DNA from: CAVOJV01 sp963696325
GTDB lineage: Bacteria > Pseudomonadota > Gammaproteobacteria > Competibacterales > Competibacteraceae
NCBI GenBank assembly: GCA_963696325.1
Contig: CAVOJV010000037.1
Location: 1 to 53,229, forward strand
Reading direction: 5' to 3'
Length of the DNA stretch: 53,229 nucleotides
The notes under the pieces were generated by a model that saw nothing but the letters and a program-made list of their open reading frames with translations, did no database searches and was not told the DNA's origin. Within the stretch, counting starts at the first letter, position 1. Each line of letters begins with the position of its first letter. Both the position numbers and the translations under genes were made by a program. Positions 25,581 through 34,999 of this stretch are shown here, in pieces.

Positions 25581-26861
25581 CTAGTCAGAGGAAGCAACAC
25601 GCCGCTGCTCGGCATGCTGATAAATGAAGTAAGGCTTGGCCTCGCCTCTGATGACAGCGTCGTCAATCACTACCTTCTTCACATCCTGCATGCTAGGCAG
25701 GTCATACATGGTGTCCAGCAACACGTGTTCGAGGATGGTTCGCAATCCCCGCGCACCCGTCTTACGCTCCATCGCCTTGCGGGCCACCGTCCGCAGGGCT
25801 TCCTCACGGAATTCGATTTCGCATCCTTCCATGTCAAAAAGCTTGCTGTATTGCTTGGCAATGGCATTCCTTGGCTCAGTCAATATCCGCACCAAGGCAT
25901 CTTCATCCAATTCATGCAGGGTCGCAACCACTGGCAAGCGCCCGACAAATTCCGGGATCAGACCATATTTAATAAGATCTTCCGGCTCTACCTGCATGAG
26001 CACTTCGCTCATGCTTTTCTGATTTTTCTGGCTCTTCACCTCGGCGGAAAATCCAATCCCCCCTTTCTCGGAGCGACTGCGGATCACTTTTTCAAGTCCT
26101 GCAAAGGCGCCACCACAGATGAACAGAATGTTGGAAGTATCCACCTGCAAAAATTCTTGCTGCGGATGTTTACGACCTCCCTGCGGAGGCACCGAAGCCA
26201 CCGTTCCCTCAATCAGCTTCAACAGTGCCTGCTGCACCCCCTCGCCGGAGACGTCTCGAGTAATCGAGGGATTGTCTGATTTGCGCGAAATTTTGTCGAT
26301 TTCATCTATATAAACGATGCCCGTCTGCGCTTTCTCGACATCGTAGTCACATTTTTGCAGCAGTTTTTGAATAATGTTTTCGACGTCTTCACCGACATAA
26401 CCCGCTTCGGTCAGGGTAGTGGCGTCGGCAATGGTGAAGGGTACATTGAGCAATCTCGCCAGTGTCTCCGCCAGCAGCGTCTTGCCGGAACCGGTTGGCC
26501 CGATAAGCAGAATATTGCTCTTGGAAACCTCTATATCGTTCTTGCCATGATGCAGATCAAGGCGCTTGTAGTGGTTATAAACAGCAACCGCTAGAATCTT
26601 CTTGGCTTGCTCCTGGCCAATCACATATTCACTTAAGACTTCCTTAATCTCGTGAGGCTTCGGCAGTTTGTTGGTGCTGGCCGGGGGATTTTCTTCCATT
26701 TCCTCACGGATGATATCGTTACATAGCTCAACGCATTCATCGCAGATAAACACGTTCGGCCCGGCGATCAGCTTGCGCACTTCATGCTGACTCTTGCCAC
26801 AGAAGGAGCAGTACAAGAGTTTTTCGTCACTCTTGTCATTTCGATCTTTGCTCATATCCAA
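25581..26861 (-). CDS. clpX: ClpX, ATPase subunit of ClpXP protease
   Basis: This 426-residue AAA+ unfoldase has the N-terminal zinc-binding domain (CSFCGKSQ, then FICDECVELC), Walker A GPTGSGKTLLAE, and the ClpP-contacting IGF loop in RSRSEKGGIGFSA. It recognises substrates, unfolds them and feeds them to ClpP. The start may be ATG 26861 or the second methionine at 26855. It lies 219 bp after clpP on the same strand and 207 bp before lon. Confidence 0.97.
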   Translation of the reverse strand: MDMSKDRNDKSDEKLLYCSFCGKSQHEVRKLIAGPNVFICDECVELCNDIIREEMEENPPASTNKLPKPHEIKEVLSEYVIGQEQAKKILAVAVYNHYKRLDLHHGKNDIEVSKSNILLIGPTGSGKTLLAETLARLLNVPFTIADATTLTEAGYVGEDVENIIQKLLQKCDYDVEKAQTGIVYIDEIDKISRKSDNPSITRDVSGEGVQQALLKLIEGTVASVPPQGGRKHPQQEFLQVDTSNILFICGGAFAGLEKVIRSRSEKGGIGFSAEVKSQKNQKSMSEVLMQVEPEDLIKYGLIPEFVGRLPVVATLHELDEDALVRILTEPRNAIAKQYSKLFDMEGCEIEFREEALRTVARKAMERKTGARGLRTILEHVLLDTMYDLPSMQDVKKVVIDDAVIRGEAKPYFIYQHAEQRRVASSD

Positions 26862-27080
26862 TCCTCTGGCAACGTGATTGCCGGTAATAACATGGACCTT
26901 CCAATGCCACTCCAGGCAAGCGGTATTGCAATCGATAATTCTTCAACGTGACGGAGTAATGTGAATAGAATGCCGGCCCGGTACTTTGTAATCGTATTCA
27001 ACTACGTCCTAACCCGCTTGGCAAGGATATACAACTCAAAACTAGCACATGCGTCTGCGAGATCAAAATGTTACGCATTA

Positions 27081-27707
27081 TTAAGGGGTGCTACGATGCG
27101 AGAGCACGGCGTCAATGAGACCATAGTCGACCGCCTCTGCGCCACCCATGAAATTATCACGATCGGTATCCACAGCGATTTTCTCGATGGACTGCCCAGT
27201 ATGCCTGGCCAATATGCGGTTAAGGCGGTCGCGGACCTGCAATATCTCACGAGCATGGATATCGATATCGCTGGCCTGCCCCTGAAACCCTCCCAACGGC
27301 TGGTGGATCATGACGCGCGAATGCGGTAAACAAAACCGTTTGCCCGCCGCTCCACCTGCTAACAGCAGCGCACCCATGCTGGCGGCCTGGCCGATACACA
27401 TGGTGCTGACATCCGGTTTAACGAATTGCATGGTGTCGTAGATAGCCATGCCGGCACTGACTGAACCACCGGGAGAGTTGATATACAGATGAATATCCTT
27501 GTCCGGATTCTCGGCTTCCAGGAACAATAACTGGGCCACGATGACATTGGCCGTGTAATCCTCGACCGGACCAACCAGGAAAACGACCCGTTCCTTCAAC
27601 AGACGCGAATAGATATCATAAGCACGCTCGCCACGTGATGTCTGTTCAACAACCATAGGCACCAAATTGAGCGCCTGGATATCCGTAGCGGAAGCTTTAC
27701 CAATCAT
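27081..27707 (-). CDS. clpP: ClpP proteolytic subunit
   Basis: This 208-residue serine protease forms the 14-mer chamber of ClpXP. The catalytic triad is visible: S110 in GQAASMGALLL, H135 in VMIHQPLGG, and D184 in TDRDNFM. The N-terminal propeptide of about 13 residues is normal. ATG 27707 is 3 bp after the tig stop, so tig and clpP form an operon. Confidence 0.97.
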   Translation of the reverse strand: MIGKASATDIQALNLVPMVVEQTSRGERAYDIYSRLLKERVVFLVGPVEDYTANVIVAQLLFLEAENPDKDIHLYINSPGGSVSAGMAIYDTMQFVKPDVSTMCIGQAASMGALLLAGGAAGKRFCLPHSRVMIHQPLGGFQGQASDIDIHAREILQVRDRLNRILARHTGQSIEKIAVDTDRDNFMGGAEAVDYGLIDAVLSHRSTP

Positions 27708-27710
27708 GAC

Positions 27711-29042
27711 TCACTCCTGGACGGAGGTTGCCGCCGCTGCGGCGGGCCTCATAATTTCATCGAAACTGCTCGGTTTATCTTTAACTGCCGCGCGCTCCAG
27801 CAGCCAATCCATTACTTGGTCCTCCAGCGCCATGGCCTGGATTCCCTCCAGGGCCTGCGGGTTGCTGCCATACCACTGCACGACCTCGGCGGCTTCCTCA
27901 TACGTGGAGGCGATGGACGCCAGACGCTCACGCACATGGGCCTCATCGGGCTTGATCTGCTGAGTCGCTACCAACCGAGAAAACAGCAACCCCAGGGCAA
28001 CCCGCCGCCGCGCCTCCGGCCCAAATAACTGGGCTTTGAGAGCGGCCGCTTGTTCATGTTCTTTAGCTTTAGCGCTTTCCGGAAAGCCCATCTGCTTGGC
28101 CAATTGGTCGATTTCCCGATTGATCATAACCTGTGGCAGCGGTATGTCGTTGGCGTCCCAGAGTCCCTGCATAAGTTGACGCTTTACAATCATTTTGATT
28201 CCCTCGCGCAACTCGCGTTCCATATTTTCTCGCAACGCCTTGCGCAATCCTTCAACGCCGCCTTCTTTAATGCCAAAGCCGGCGGCAAACTCATCATTAA
28301 CTTCGGGCAGACTGGGTTCGGCGACGGCTTTCACCTTGATCAGGAAATGAGTCTGCTTACCCGCCAGTTCCTGTACATGGTAATTACCGGGAAAGGTGAC
28401 ATCGAATTCGGCTTCGTCACCAACCCGCAGCCCCACCAACTTTTCCTCAAATTCCTTGAGCCGGGTGCCTGCGCCCAGGACCACAGGCATGTTTTCACCC
28501 TTGTTGCCGGGAAAATCCTGACCATCGACCTTGCCTTCAAAATCGATAGTCATCCGCTCTCCCTGCTGAGAGGGGCGGTCCACGTCATTCCAGAGAGTAC
28601 GCTGTATACGCAGGGTCTCAAGCATGGCGTCAATATCAGCTTCCGTTATCTCTGCCGTCGGGCGTTCGACCTTCAGTCCTTCGGTACCGTTTAGTTCAAA
28701 CTCAGGGAAAACCTCGAAGGTCGCGCTGTATTCCAAATCCACGCCCTCATCCATGCTTTTCGGCTCGATTGTTGGCCCTCCCACGAGTCTCAGGTTTTCC
28801 TGATGCAGCGCGTCTTGAAAGCTGCTCTGCAAGACGTCACCCAGAACCTCCTGACGGACCTGCGAACCATATAAGCGCTTGACCATCTTGAAAGGCACCT
28901 TGCCGGGACGAAAACCATCGACCTTCACCCTACGGGAAAGCGACAGGAGGCGATTCTGGATCTCTTTATCAATTTTCTCTGAAGGAACCTGAACCGTTAT
29001 CCGCCGTTCGAGACCGCCAAGTTCTTCGACTGAAACCTGCAT
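27711..29042 (-). CDS. tig: Trigger factor
   Basis: This 443-residue ribosome-associated chaperone has the ribosome-binding N-terminal domain with the signature VDGFRPGKVPFKMVKRLYG (residues 40-58), an FKBP-type isomerase domain (GERMTIDFEGKVDGQDFPG near 165), and the long helical C-terminal domain. It holds nascent chains at the ribosome exit. It leads the tig-clpP-clpX-lon-hupB-ppiD block, all on the minus strand. Confidence 0.96.
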   Translation of the reverse strand: MQVSVEELGGLERRITVQVPSEKIDKEIQNRLLSLSRRVKVDGFRPGKVPFKMVKRLYGSQVRQEVLGDVLQSSFQDALHQENLRLVGGPTIEPKSMDEGVDLEYSATFEVFPEFELNGTEGLKVERPTAEITEADIDAMLETLRIQRTLWNDVDRPSQQGERMTIDFEGKVDGQDFPGNKGENMPVVLGAGTRLKEFEEKLVGLRVGDEAEFDVTFPGNYHVQELAGKQTHFLIKVKAVAEPSLPEVNDEFAAGFGIKEGGVEGLRKALRENMERELREGIKMIVKRQLMQGLWDANDIPLPQVMINREIDQLAKQMGFPESAKAKEHEQAAALKAQLFGPEARRRVALGLLFSRLVATQQIKPDEAHVRERLASIASTYEEAAEVVQWYGSNPQALEGIQAMALEDQVMDWLLERAAVKDKPSSFDEIMRPAAAAATSVQE

Positions 29043-29139
29043 CTATACACCTCTCAAATAGCACGGCTGTTTGGACAAGCGCCAAGCGCTTGTAGGAACA
29101 ACTAAAACGTATCCAAGCCGACGGTAACAACCAAGGTAA

Positions 29140-29224
29140 TGGTGCGAAAGGAGAGACTCGAACTCTCACGGGTTACCCCACTGGAACCTAAATCCAGCGC
29201 GTCTACCAGTTCCGCCACTCTCGC
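29140..29224 (-). tRNA. tRNA-Leu (TAG)
   Basis: An 85-nt class II tRNA with a long variable arm and CCA. The acceptor stem pairs GCGAGAG with CTTTCGC (one G-T), and the anticodon loop ATTTAGG carries TAG. It lies 97 bp upstream of tig in transcription sense. Confidence 0.96.
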
Positions 29225-29403
29225 ACTATGGTAAGGACATGATTCTGTAACGAATCGATTATTATATACAAATATAGCGCCGGTTCCGCGAAATTAGCGT
29301 TTCAGCGGGTGGGCAGCAGCAACAGTCACCAACAGTTAGATTTAACGAATAATAGGGGATAAACAATGTAATAGGAAATAAGCGATAGGACCAACATAAA
29401 AAT

Positions 29404-29479
<76 letters not shown>

Positions 29480-29529
29480 GTCAGAGGTCAGCCATGGAAT
29501 CACATTTCTGCTGTGAGATCAAGCCTAAC

Positions 29530-29606
29530 TGGGGTGGACGATGGGACTCGAACCCACGACGACCGGAATCACAATCCGGGGCTCTACCAACTGAGCTACG
29601 TCCACC
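29530..29606 (-). tRNA. tRNA-His (GTG)
   Basis: A 77-nt tRNA including the extra G at position -1 opposite a discriminator C, the tRNA-His hallmark. The anticodon loop TTGTGAT carries GTG, and CCA is encoded. Confidence 0.96.
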
Positions 29607-29632
29607 ATGACAACCCTTCAATGACTATTAAA

Positions 29633-29709
<77 letters not shown>

Positions 29710-29745
29710 AGTATCGATTAATTTATACGCCGCCCGTTGAGGAGT

Positions 29746-29822
29746 TGGTCGGGGTAGAGGGATTTGAACCCCCGACAACCTGCTCCCAAAGCAGGTGCGC
29801 TACCAGGCTGCGCTATACCCCG
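29746..29822 (-). tRNA. tRNA-Pro (TGG)
   Basis: A 77-nt tRNA with CCA. The acceptor stem is CGGGGTA/TACCCCG, and the anticodon loop TTTGGGA carries TGG. It is the first tRNA of the five-gene cluster (Pro, Arg, His, Lys, Leu) running towards tig. Confidence 0.96.
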
Positions 29823-29916
29823 CCGTTAGCCACCAAAACTTGCAAGCGGAACTCCGTACAAGGACAAACATCCTACCTTCGCCGTTTTGTTGCGTCAATG
29901 GACAAATGGGCTTCTT

Positions 29917-31362
29917 TTAGGACCGGCGCCACACAGTCCCAGCGGAACCGTCCTCCAGAATAACGCCTGCCGCGCTTAGCAAGTCACGAATCCGATCCGC
30001 CTCCGCCCAATTTTTCGCTTTGCGAGCGGCGGTGCGTTCGGCGATCAGTGTATTAATTTGTGCCTCGGAGATAGTGACCGCTATTTCCGAGGCAGGCACT
30101 GCGGTAATAGGGTTAAGCGCCGCGACTCTAATAGTTGAAGAAGGAACAGTTACGGATGCGCCCTGAAAAAATCGATCATTCTGTAATAATCCCAGCCCCC
30201 CCCCTAAACGCTTTAACGTCACACTCAGTCGCGCCGCCGCCGCCTCGTCTTCAACCCGCAGCCGGTTGATCTCCCGAGCCACATCGAATAGCACTGACAA
30301 CGCCTCAGGGGTATTGAAATCATCATCCATGGCAACAAAAAAGCGCTCCTGATAGGCATCATCGACAGGCACTGCGGTAATAGGCAAATTACGCAAAGCC
30401 ATGTACAGCCGCGTCAGCGACGCCTTGGCGAGGTCCAGGTTCTCATCAGAATAGTGCAAAGGACTGCGATAGTGGCTGGAGAGGATGAACAACCGCACTA
30501 TCTCCGGCTGATAGCGTTGTAGCACCTCGCGCACCGTGAAGAAATTGCCCAGGGACTTGGACATCTTTTCATCGTTAATCTGCACAAAGCCGTTGTGCAT
30601 CCAATAGTTGACGTATTTCTGGCCGCTCGCAGCCTCGGATTGGGCGATCTCGTTTTCATGATGGGGAAACTTGAGATCCATGCCGCCGCCATGAATATCG
30701 AAATGATAGCCTAAGCAGCAACTGGACATGGCCGAGCACTCGATGTGCCAACCCGGCCGCCCCGTCCCCCAGGGCGATGGCCAACTGGGCTCACCGGGCT
30801 TGGCAGCCTTCCACAGCACGAAATCCAGTGGATCATTCTTGGCCTCTTCGACCTCCACCCGACTCCCGGCGCGCAGATCTTCCAGTTGCCGGTTGGCTAG
30901 TTCCCCGTAGTGTTCAAAACGGCTGACGTCATAATAAACATCATGGTTACTGGCCACGTAGGCAACCCCCTTGTCCAGCAGGGTTTGCGCCAGCGCGATG
31001 ATAGCGGCGATGTTTTCGGTAGCCCGCGGCTCCACGGTGGGCGGCAGCACACCCAAAGCCTCGGCGTCCTCGTGCATGGCAGCGATAAATCGCTCTGTCA
31101 GGGCGCCGATATCTTCACCGTTTTCCTGAGCACGGCGAATGATCTTGTCATCGATATCCGTGATGTTGCGCACATAAGTGACCGCATAACCCTTGGAGCG
31201 CAGATACCGCGCTACCACGTCAAATACCACCATGACCCGCGCATGGCCGATATGACAGTAATCGTAGACCGTCATGCCGCACACATACATGCGCACCTTG
31301 CGAGGTTCGATGGGAATGAATTCCTGTTTCCTGCGGGTCAGGCTGTTATAGATTTGCAGCAT
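29917..31362 (-). CDS. cysS: Cysteinyl-tRNA synthetase
   Basis: This 481-residue class I synthetase charges tRNA-Cys. It has the zinc ligand cysteine in VCGMTVYDYCHIGHARV with the HIGH box, a second zinc region at GRPGWHIECSAMS and HGGGMDLKFPHHENE, and the KMSKS loop DEKMSKSLGNFF. The C-terminal helical domain is about 20 residues longer than the Escherichia coli enzyme, with an extra loop around VTVPSSTIRVAALNPITAVP. Interestingly the piece ITAVPVDD and ITAVPASE occur twice, suggesting a small duplication. It is 95 bp upstream of tRNA-Pro. Confidence 0.96.
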   Translation of the reverse strand: MLQIYNSLTRRKQEFIPIEPRKVRMYVCGMTVYDYCHIGHARVMVVFDVVARYLRSKGYAVTYVRNITDIDDKIIRRAQENGEDIGALTERFIAAMHEDAEALGVLPPTVEPRATENIAAIIALAQTLLDKGVAYVASNHDVYYDVSRFEHYGELANRQLEDLRAGSRVEVEEAKNDPLDFVLWKAAKPGEPSWPSPWGTGRPGWHIECSAMSSCCLGYHFDIHGGGMDLKFPHHENEIAQSEAASGQKYVNYWMHNGFVQINDEKMSKSLGNFFTVREVLQRYQPEIVRLFILSSHYRSPLHYSDENLDLAKASLTRLYMALRNLPITAVPVDDAYQERFFVAMDDDFNTPEALSVLFDVAREINRLRVEDEAAAARLSVTLKRLGGGLGLLQNDRFFQGASVTVPSSTIRVAALNPITAVPASEIAVTISEAQINTLIAERTAARKAKNWAEADRIRDLLSAAGVILEDGSAGTVWRRS

Positions 31363-31422
31363 TCAAACGACTTCCGTAACGGGGCTTTGGAGGATTAAGG
31401 CGGGCGATTCCGACGGGTTGGC

Positions 31423-32829
31423 TCAGAAACACGCCCGGAGGCGCTGGCGCACGAGGGCGGGCGGCATAAGCGCCAGGATACGCGCCAGTTCAGGACCGTG
31501 GGTCGCACCGGTGAGGGCCACTCTCAAGGGCATGAACAGAGCCTTACCCTGGACCCCGCTGCGGGCTTTCAACGCCTTTACTAGCGGTAGATAAGCGGCA
31601 CCATGCTCGGCATAGACGGCCAGGGCCTGCACAAAGAAAGCGGCTCCGGCGGCCGCGATGACGGCGTCACTCTCGGCGCTCAACTCCAGATCTATACCGA
31701 ATAGCCGTTCAGCCCATTCCCGGGCTTCCTGGGGAAGCCGCACGTTGGGACGCACCGTCTCGATAAAATCGGTACGCGCGTCGGCCGGCACCCGCCCATG
31801 CACGGCGCCCCCCATCCAGTCCCACAGCCGATCCGCCCCGGCGTGAGTTACCGCCTCGCCCTGCCAGTGCAGCAACTGGGCTTCGTCATAACGGGCCGGG
31901 GCGCGGCCCAGTCGTTCGACGGCGAAACCGGCGGCCAGCTCGGCGGCGGTCATCCAGCCCTCCTGCGCATAGGTATGCCCCAACCGGGCCAGATAATTGT
32001 TCAGTGCCTCAGGCAAGAAACCGGCGGCGCGCAGCTCTCTTATGCTTCGGCTGCCGTGACGTTTGGACAGCGGGCTGCCATCGGCGCCGACGATCAGGGC
32101 TATATGGCCATACCGGGGAGCCGGTAACCCCAGCGCCTCCAACAGCAGCAACTGACGCGGCGTATTGGTGAGATGATCCTCGCCCCGCAACACGTCGGTC
32201 ACCTGCATCAGGGCATCATCTACGGCATTGGTGAAAAAAAACTGGGCGCCACCATCGGCGCGGCGGATGATGAAGTCACCGATGTCATCGGTGTTAAAGC
32301 GCTGCGGACCGCGCACCGAATCGATGAACTCGACTACCTTGCCGGTGGGCACCCTAAACCGCAAAGTCGGCTGCAAGCCCCTCTCCCGGCGAACCCGCCG
32401 TTCGGTTACGCTGAGCCGGGCGCAGGTACCTGGGTAGCGGGGCGGCCGGCCGGTGGCCAGTTGCGCCTTGCGGGTTAGGGCCAGTTCGGCTGGGGTGCAG
32501 AAGCACGGATATACCAACTCTCCAGCCTCCAGGATTGCATAATGGTGTTGGTAGACCTCCTCGCGCTCGGACTGGGCATAGGAACCGTGTACCCCACCCA
32601 CACCGGGACCCTCCTGCCAGTCCAGACCCAACCAGCGCAAATCTTTGAGCAACCCATGAACGTACTCTTCCCGACTGCGTTCTCGATCGGTATCCTCGAT
32701 GCGCAGCAGGAATACACCGCCGTGTTTGCGGGCCAACAGCGCATTGAACAGGGCAGTCCGCACATTGCCTAAGTGGATATAACCAGTGGGACTGGGGGCG
32801 AAACGGGTTTTTACGGGCACGTTATTCAT
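31423..32829 (-). CDS. gltX: Glutamyl-tRNA synthetase
   Basis: This 468-residue class I synthetase has RFAPSPTGYIHLGNVRTA carrying the HIGH-like box, REDRDR-type zinc-proximal region, DDALMQVTDVLRGEDHLTNT and the KMSKS-like SPLSKRHGSRSI. It charges tRNA-Glu. ATG 32829 (MNNVPVKTRFAPSP) gives the usual short N-terminus; a longer frame to 32856 is unlikely. Its upstream region ends abruptly at about 32,870, where actinobacterial sequence begins, so its native promoter is probably lost. Confidence 0.94.
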   Translation of the reverse strand: MNNVPVKTRFAPSPTGYIHLGNVRTALFNALLARKHGGVFLLRIEDTDRERSREEYVHGLLKDLRWLGLDWQEGPGVGGVHGSYAQSEREEVYQHHYAILEAGELVYPCFCTPAELALTRKAQLATGRPPRYPGTCARLSVTERRVRRERGLQPTLRFRVPTGKVVEFIDSVRGPQRFNTDDIGDFIIRRADGGAQFFFTNAVDDALMQVTDVLRGEDHLTNTPRQLLLLEALGLPAPRYGHIALIVGADGSPLSKRHGSRSIRELRAAGFLPEALNNYLARLGHTYAQEGWMTAAELAAGFAVERLGRAPARYDEAQLLHWQGEAVTHAGADRLWDWMGGAVHGRVPADARTDFIETVRPNVRLPQEAREWAERLFGIDLELSAESDAVIAAAGAAFFVQALAVYAEHGAAYLPLVKALKARSGVQGKALFMPLRVALTGATHGPELARILALMPPALVRQRLRACF

Positions 32830-32869
32830 AAGGACTGTGATGGTAACGGAAACCATGCGGGGTCACAAA

Positions 32870-33545
32870 ATTTGGCGTTGGCGACCTGCTGGGCCACGGC
32901 CGCAGCGACAAGCCGACCCATACGTCGGAGTACCGCATCGACAGCTACGCCGACGCAGGTGTTCGGCCTGTTCGACCACCTCGGGCGTGCGAGCGGCGCG
33001 GTGCTCGGTGGGTTGTCGCTCGGCGCCAACATGAGCCTGTTCGCCGCCACGGAGCAACCCGAGAGGGTGCAGGGGCTGGTGCTGGAGATGCCGGTGATGG
33101 AGCGGGCGGTGCCTGCAGCGGCGCTGGCCTTCGTGCCGATCGTGCTCGCCGCGCACTACGGGCGACCGGTCATGCGGGTGATCTCCGACGCGATGCGACA
33201 CGTGCCCCGCACGCCCGTGAGCTCGATCAACAGCCTTCTCTGCACGCCGGCAGCATGTCGCCGGAGGTGCTCGCCGGCGATCCTGCACGGGGTGCTCGGT
33301 CGGGACCGGTGGCCCCCACCCCGGAGGACCGGAGGCGCGTCCAGGTGCCGACGCTGGTGCTGGCGCACCGAACGACCTGATCCATCCCTTCGACGACGCC
33401 GGGGGCCTGGCCGGGCAGATGCCGTACGCCCGACTCAAGCGGGCGGCTCCCGCTCGAGCTGCGGCTCCGTCCCGAGCGGTTGACCGCCGAGGCTCGGCGG
33501 CTGCCGCGGCAACCTGTGGGTCGCCGAGCGAGGCACCCGGTCTGA
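32870..33545 (+). pseudogene. Alpha/beta hydrolase, 5'-truncated and frameshifted
   Basis: The coding signal starts in mid-domain with DLLGHGRSDKPT, shifts frame near 32,957, then continues VFGLFDHLGRASGAVLGGLS, with the nucleophile elbow GLSLG and VRPVMRVIS-type helices, shifts again near 33,240 and near 33,370 (HPNDLIHPFDDAGGLAGQMP carries the acid aspartate), and ends at TGA 33543. Roughly 60 N-terminal residues are missing because the contig changes identity at about 32,870. This resembles actinobacterial hydrolases of stress clusters. GC and codon use differ sharply from gltX. Confidence 0.65.
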
Positions 33546-33576
33546 CCATTGCCGGGGATATCAGCCCCGCCGCTCC

Positions 33577-33592
33577 GGGACATGTTGTCCGG
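33577..33592. promoter_or_regulatory. Imperfect DosR-box-like dyad upstream of the sensor kinase
   Basis: GGGACATGTTGTCCGG resembles the mycobacterial DosR core GGGAC-N4-GTCCC, but has a 5-base spacer and lacks the last C. It is about 65 bp upstream of the DevS-like start. The region has frequent indels, so a lost or gained base is possible. Weak on its own. Confidence 0.3.
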
Positions 33593-33656
33593 ATGTGCGG
33601 ATGTGCGGTCGCCCAGGACTGCCATCCGCAACGCAGGAGAACCTACGCTGTCGGCA

Positions 33657-34792
33657 TGGAAGGCTTCGCCGGCACCCGCCAGCTGCGTCGGCTGCTCGAC
33701 GCGGTGCTCTCGGTCGGCGCCGAGCTGGATCTGGCCACGGTGCTGCAGCACATCGTCGAAGCCGCGACCGACCTGGTCGACGCCAGCTACGGGGCGCTCG
33801 GGGTGCTGGAGAAGAAGCAGCATGCGGAGCTCGCCCAGTTCCTGACCGTCGGTCTGGACCACGACCAGGACGGGGCGATGGGCTCGATGCCCCGCGGCCA
33901 CGGCATCCTCGGGGTCCTCATCTCCGACCCGCAGCCGCTGCGGGCTCCCGCGGACCTCGGTCGGCATCCGGAGAGCTCCGGCTTCCCCCGAACCATCCGC
34001 CCATGTCATGGGGATTCCTCGGGGTGCCGGTGATGGTGCACGGACGGGTGTTCGGCAACCTCTATCTGTGCAACAAGGTCGGCAGCAAGCCGTCCAGCGA
34101 GACCGACGAGGAGCTCTGCGTCGCGGCTGGGCCACCGCCGCCGGCGTCAGCGATCGACAACGCACGGCTCCGCGGCAGGGTCGCCAGCCTGGTCCTGTTC
34201 GAGGAACACGATCGGATCACACGGGACCTGCACGACACGGTGATCCAGCGGCTGTTCGCCATCGGCTGAACCTGCAGGGTGTCGCCTGGATGACGGCGTT
34301 GTACCCGGACATCCGCGACCGGCTCGAAGGGGCGGTCGACAACCTGGACACGACCGTGCGGGAGATCCGCTCCACGATCTTCGAGCTGCACTCCACCCGC
34401 GTGGTGGACGCCTCCTTCCGCAGATCGGCGACCGAGCTCATCGCCAGAGGTACCGTACCGGACACTGGGATTCGAGCCCGCCATCCGCTTCGAGGGGCCG
34501 CTCGACCAGGTGGAGCCGGCGCTGTCCGGAACACGTGCTGTCGGTGCAACGTGAGGCGCTGTCGAACGTCGCGCGCCACGCGCACGCCTGGACCGCGGAC
34601 GTGGCGATCGCGATGCACGACGGGTGGCTGGGCCTGATCGTACCGACGACGGCGTCGGTCCCGGCGAGGGGACGGGCGGGGGACGCGGGACGGTCAACAT
34701 GAAGGAGGCGTCGCCGCCTCGGTGGCGACGTCGACTTGCGGGCCCGCGAGGGCGGCGGTTCGGTGCTGACCTGGCGGGTCCCGACGACCTGA
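33657..34792 (+). CDS. DevS/DosS-like GAF sensor histidine kinase (frameshifted)
   Basis: The product has one GAF domain (residues 1 to about 165; LDLATVLQHIVEAATDLVDA, YGALGVLEKK, MPRGHGILGVLISDP, then FLGVPVMVHGRVFGNLYLCNK). A HisKA_3 dimerisation domain has the phosphorylated histidine in RITRDLHDTVIQRLFAIGL. An HATPase region is broken over several frames (REALSNVARHAHA, then DDGVGPGEGTGGG) and ends SVLTWRVPTT. Frameshifts are needed near 33,990, 34,265, 34,460, 34,540 and 34,640. The GAF matches DevS/DosT of mycobacteria, which sense O2, NO and CO via heme and phosphorylate DosR; here only one GAF is present instead of two. I cannot confirm a heme ligand. No response regulator gene is visible in the piece. 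Confidence 0.75.
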
Positions 34793-34806
34793 GGGCCCGC
34801 TGCGGC

Positions 34807-34821
34807 GGGGACCTTCGACCC
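34807..34821. promoter_or_regulatory. DosR-box-like dyad upstream of the P-type ATPase
   Basis: GGGGACCTTCGACCC has the GGGAC-N4-G-N-CCC layout of the DosR box (consensus core GGGACTWWAGTCCC), differing at the second-half T. It lies between the kinase stop and the ATPase. In mycobacteria ctpF is a DosR target. The GC-rich background raises the chance of a random match. Confidence 0.4.
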
Positions 34822-34999
34822 TGTGTCACCCGCCGGGAGCTGGTCCGATGGGGAGATGAACTCTGGTGTCGCTCGCGCCGGATCGGCCCACCATGAGCCG
34901 CCGAGCGTCATCGGCATCTCGGTCGCCGTCGTGGGCGGCATCGGCGATGTGCTGGGTGGTGGTCGCGTTCACTCGCCCGGACACGTCCGGGCGGCCGGC

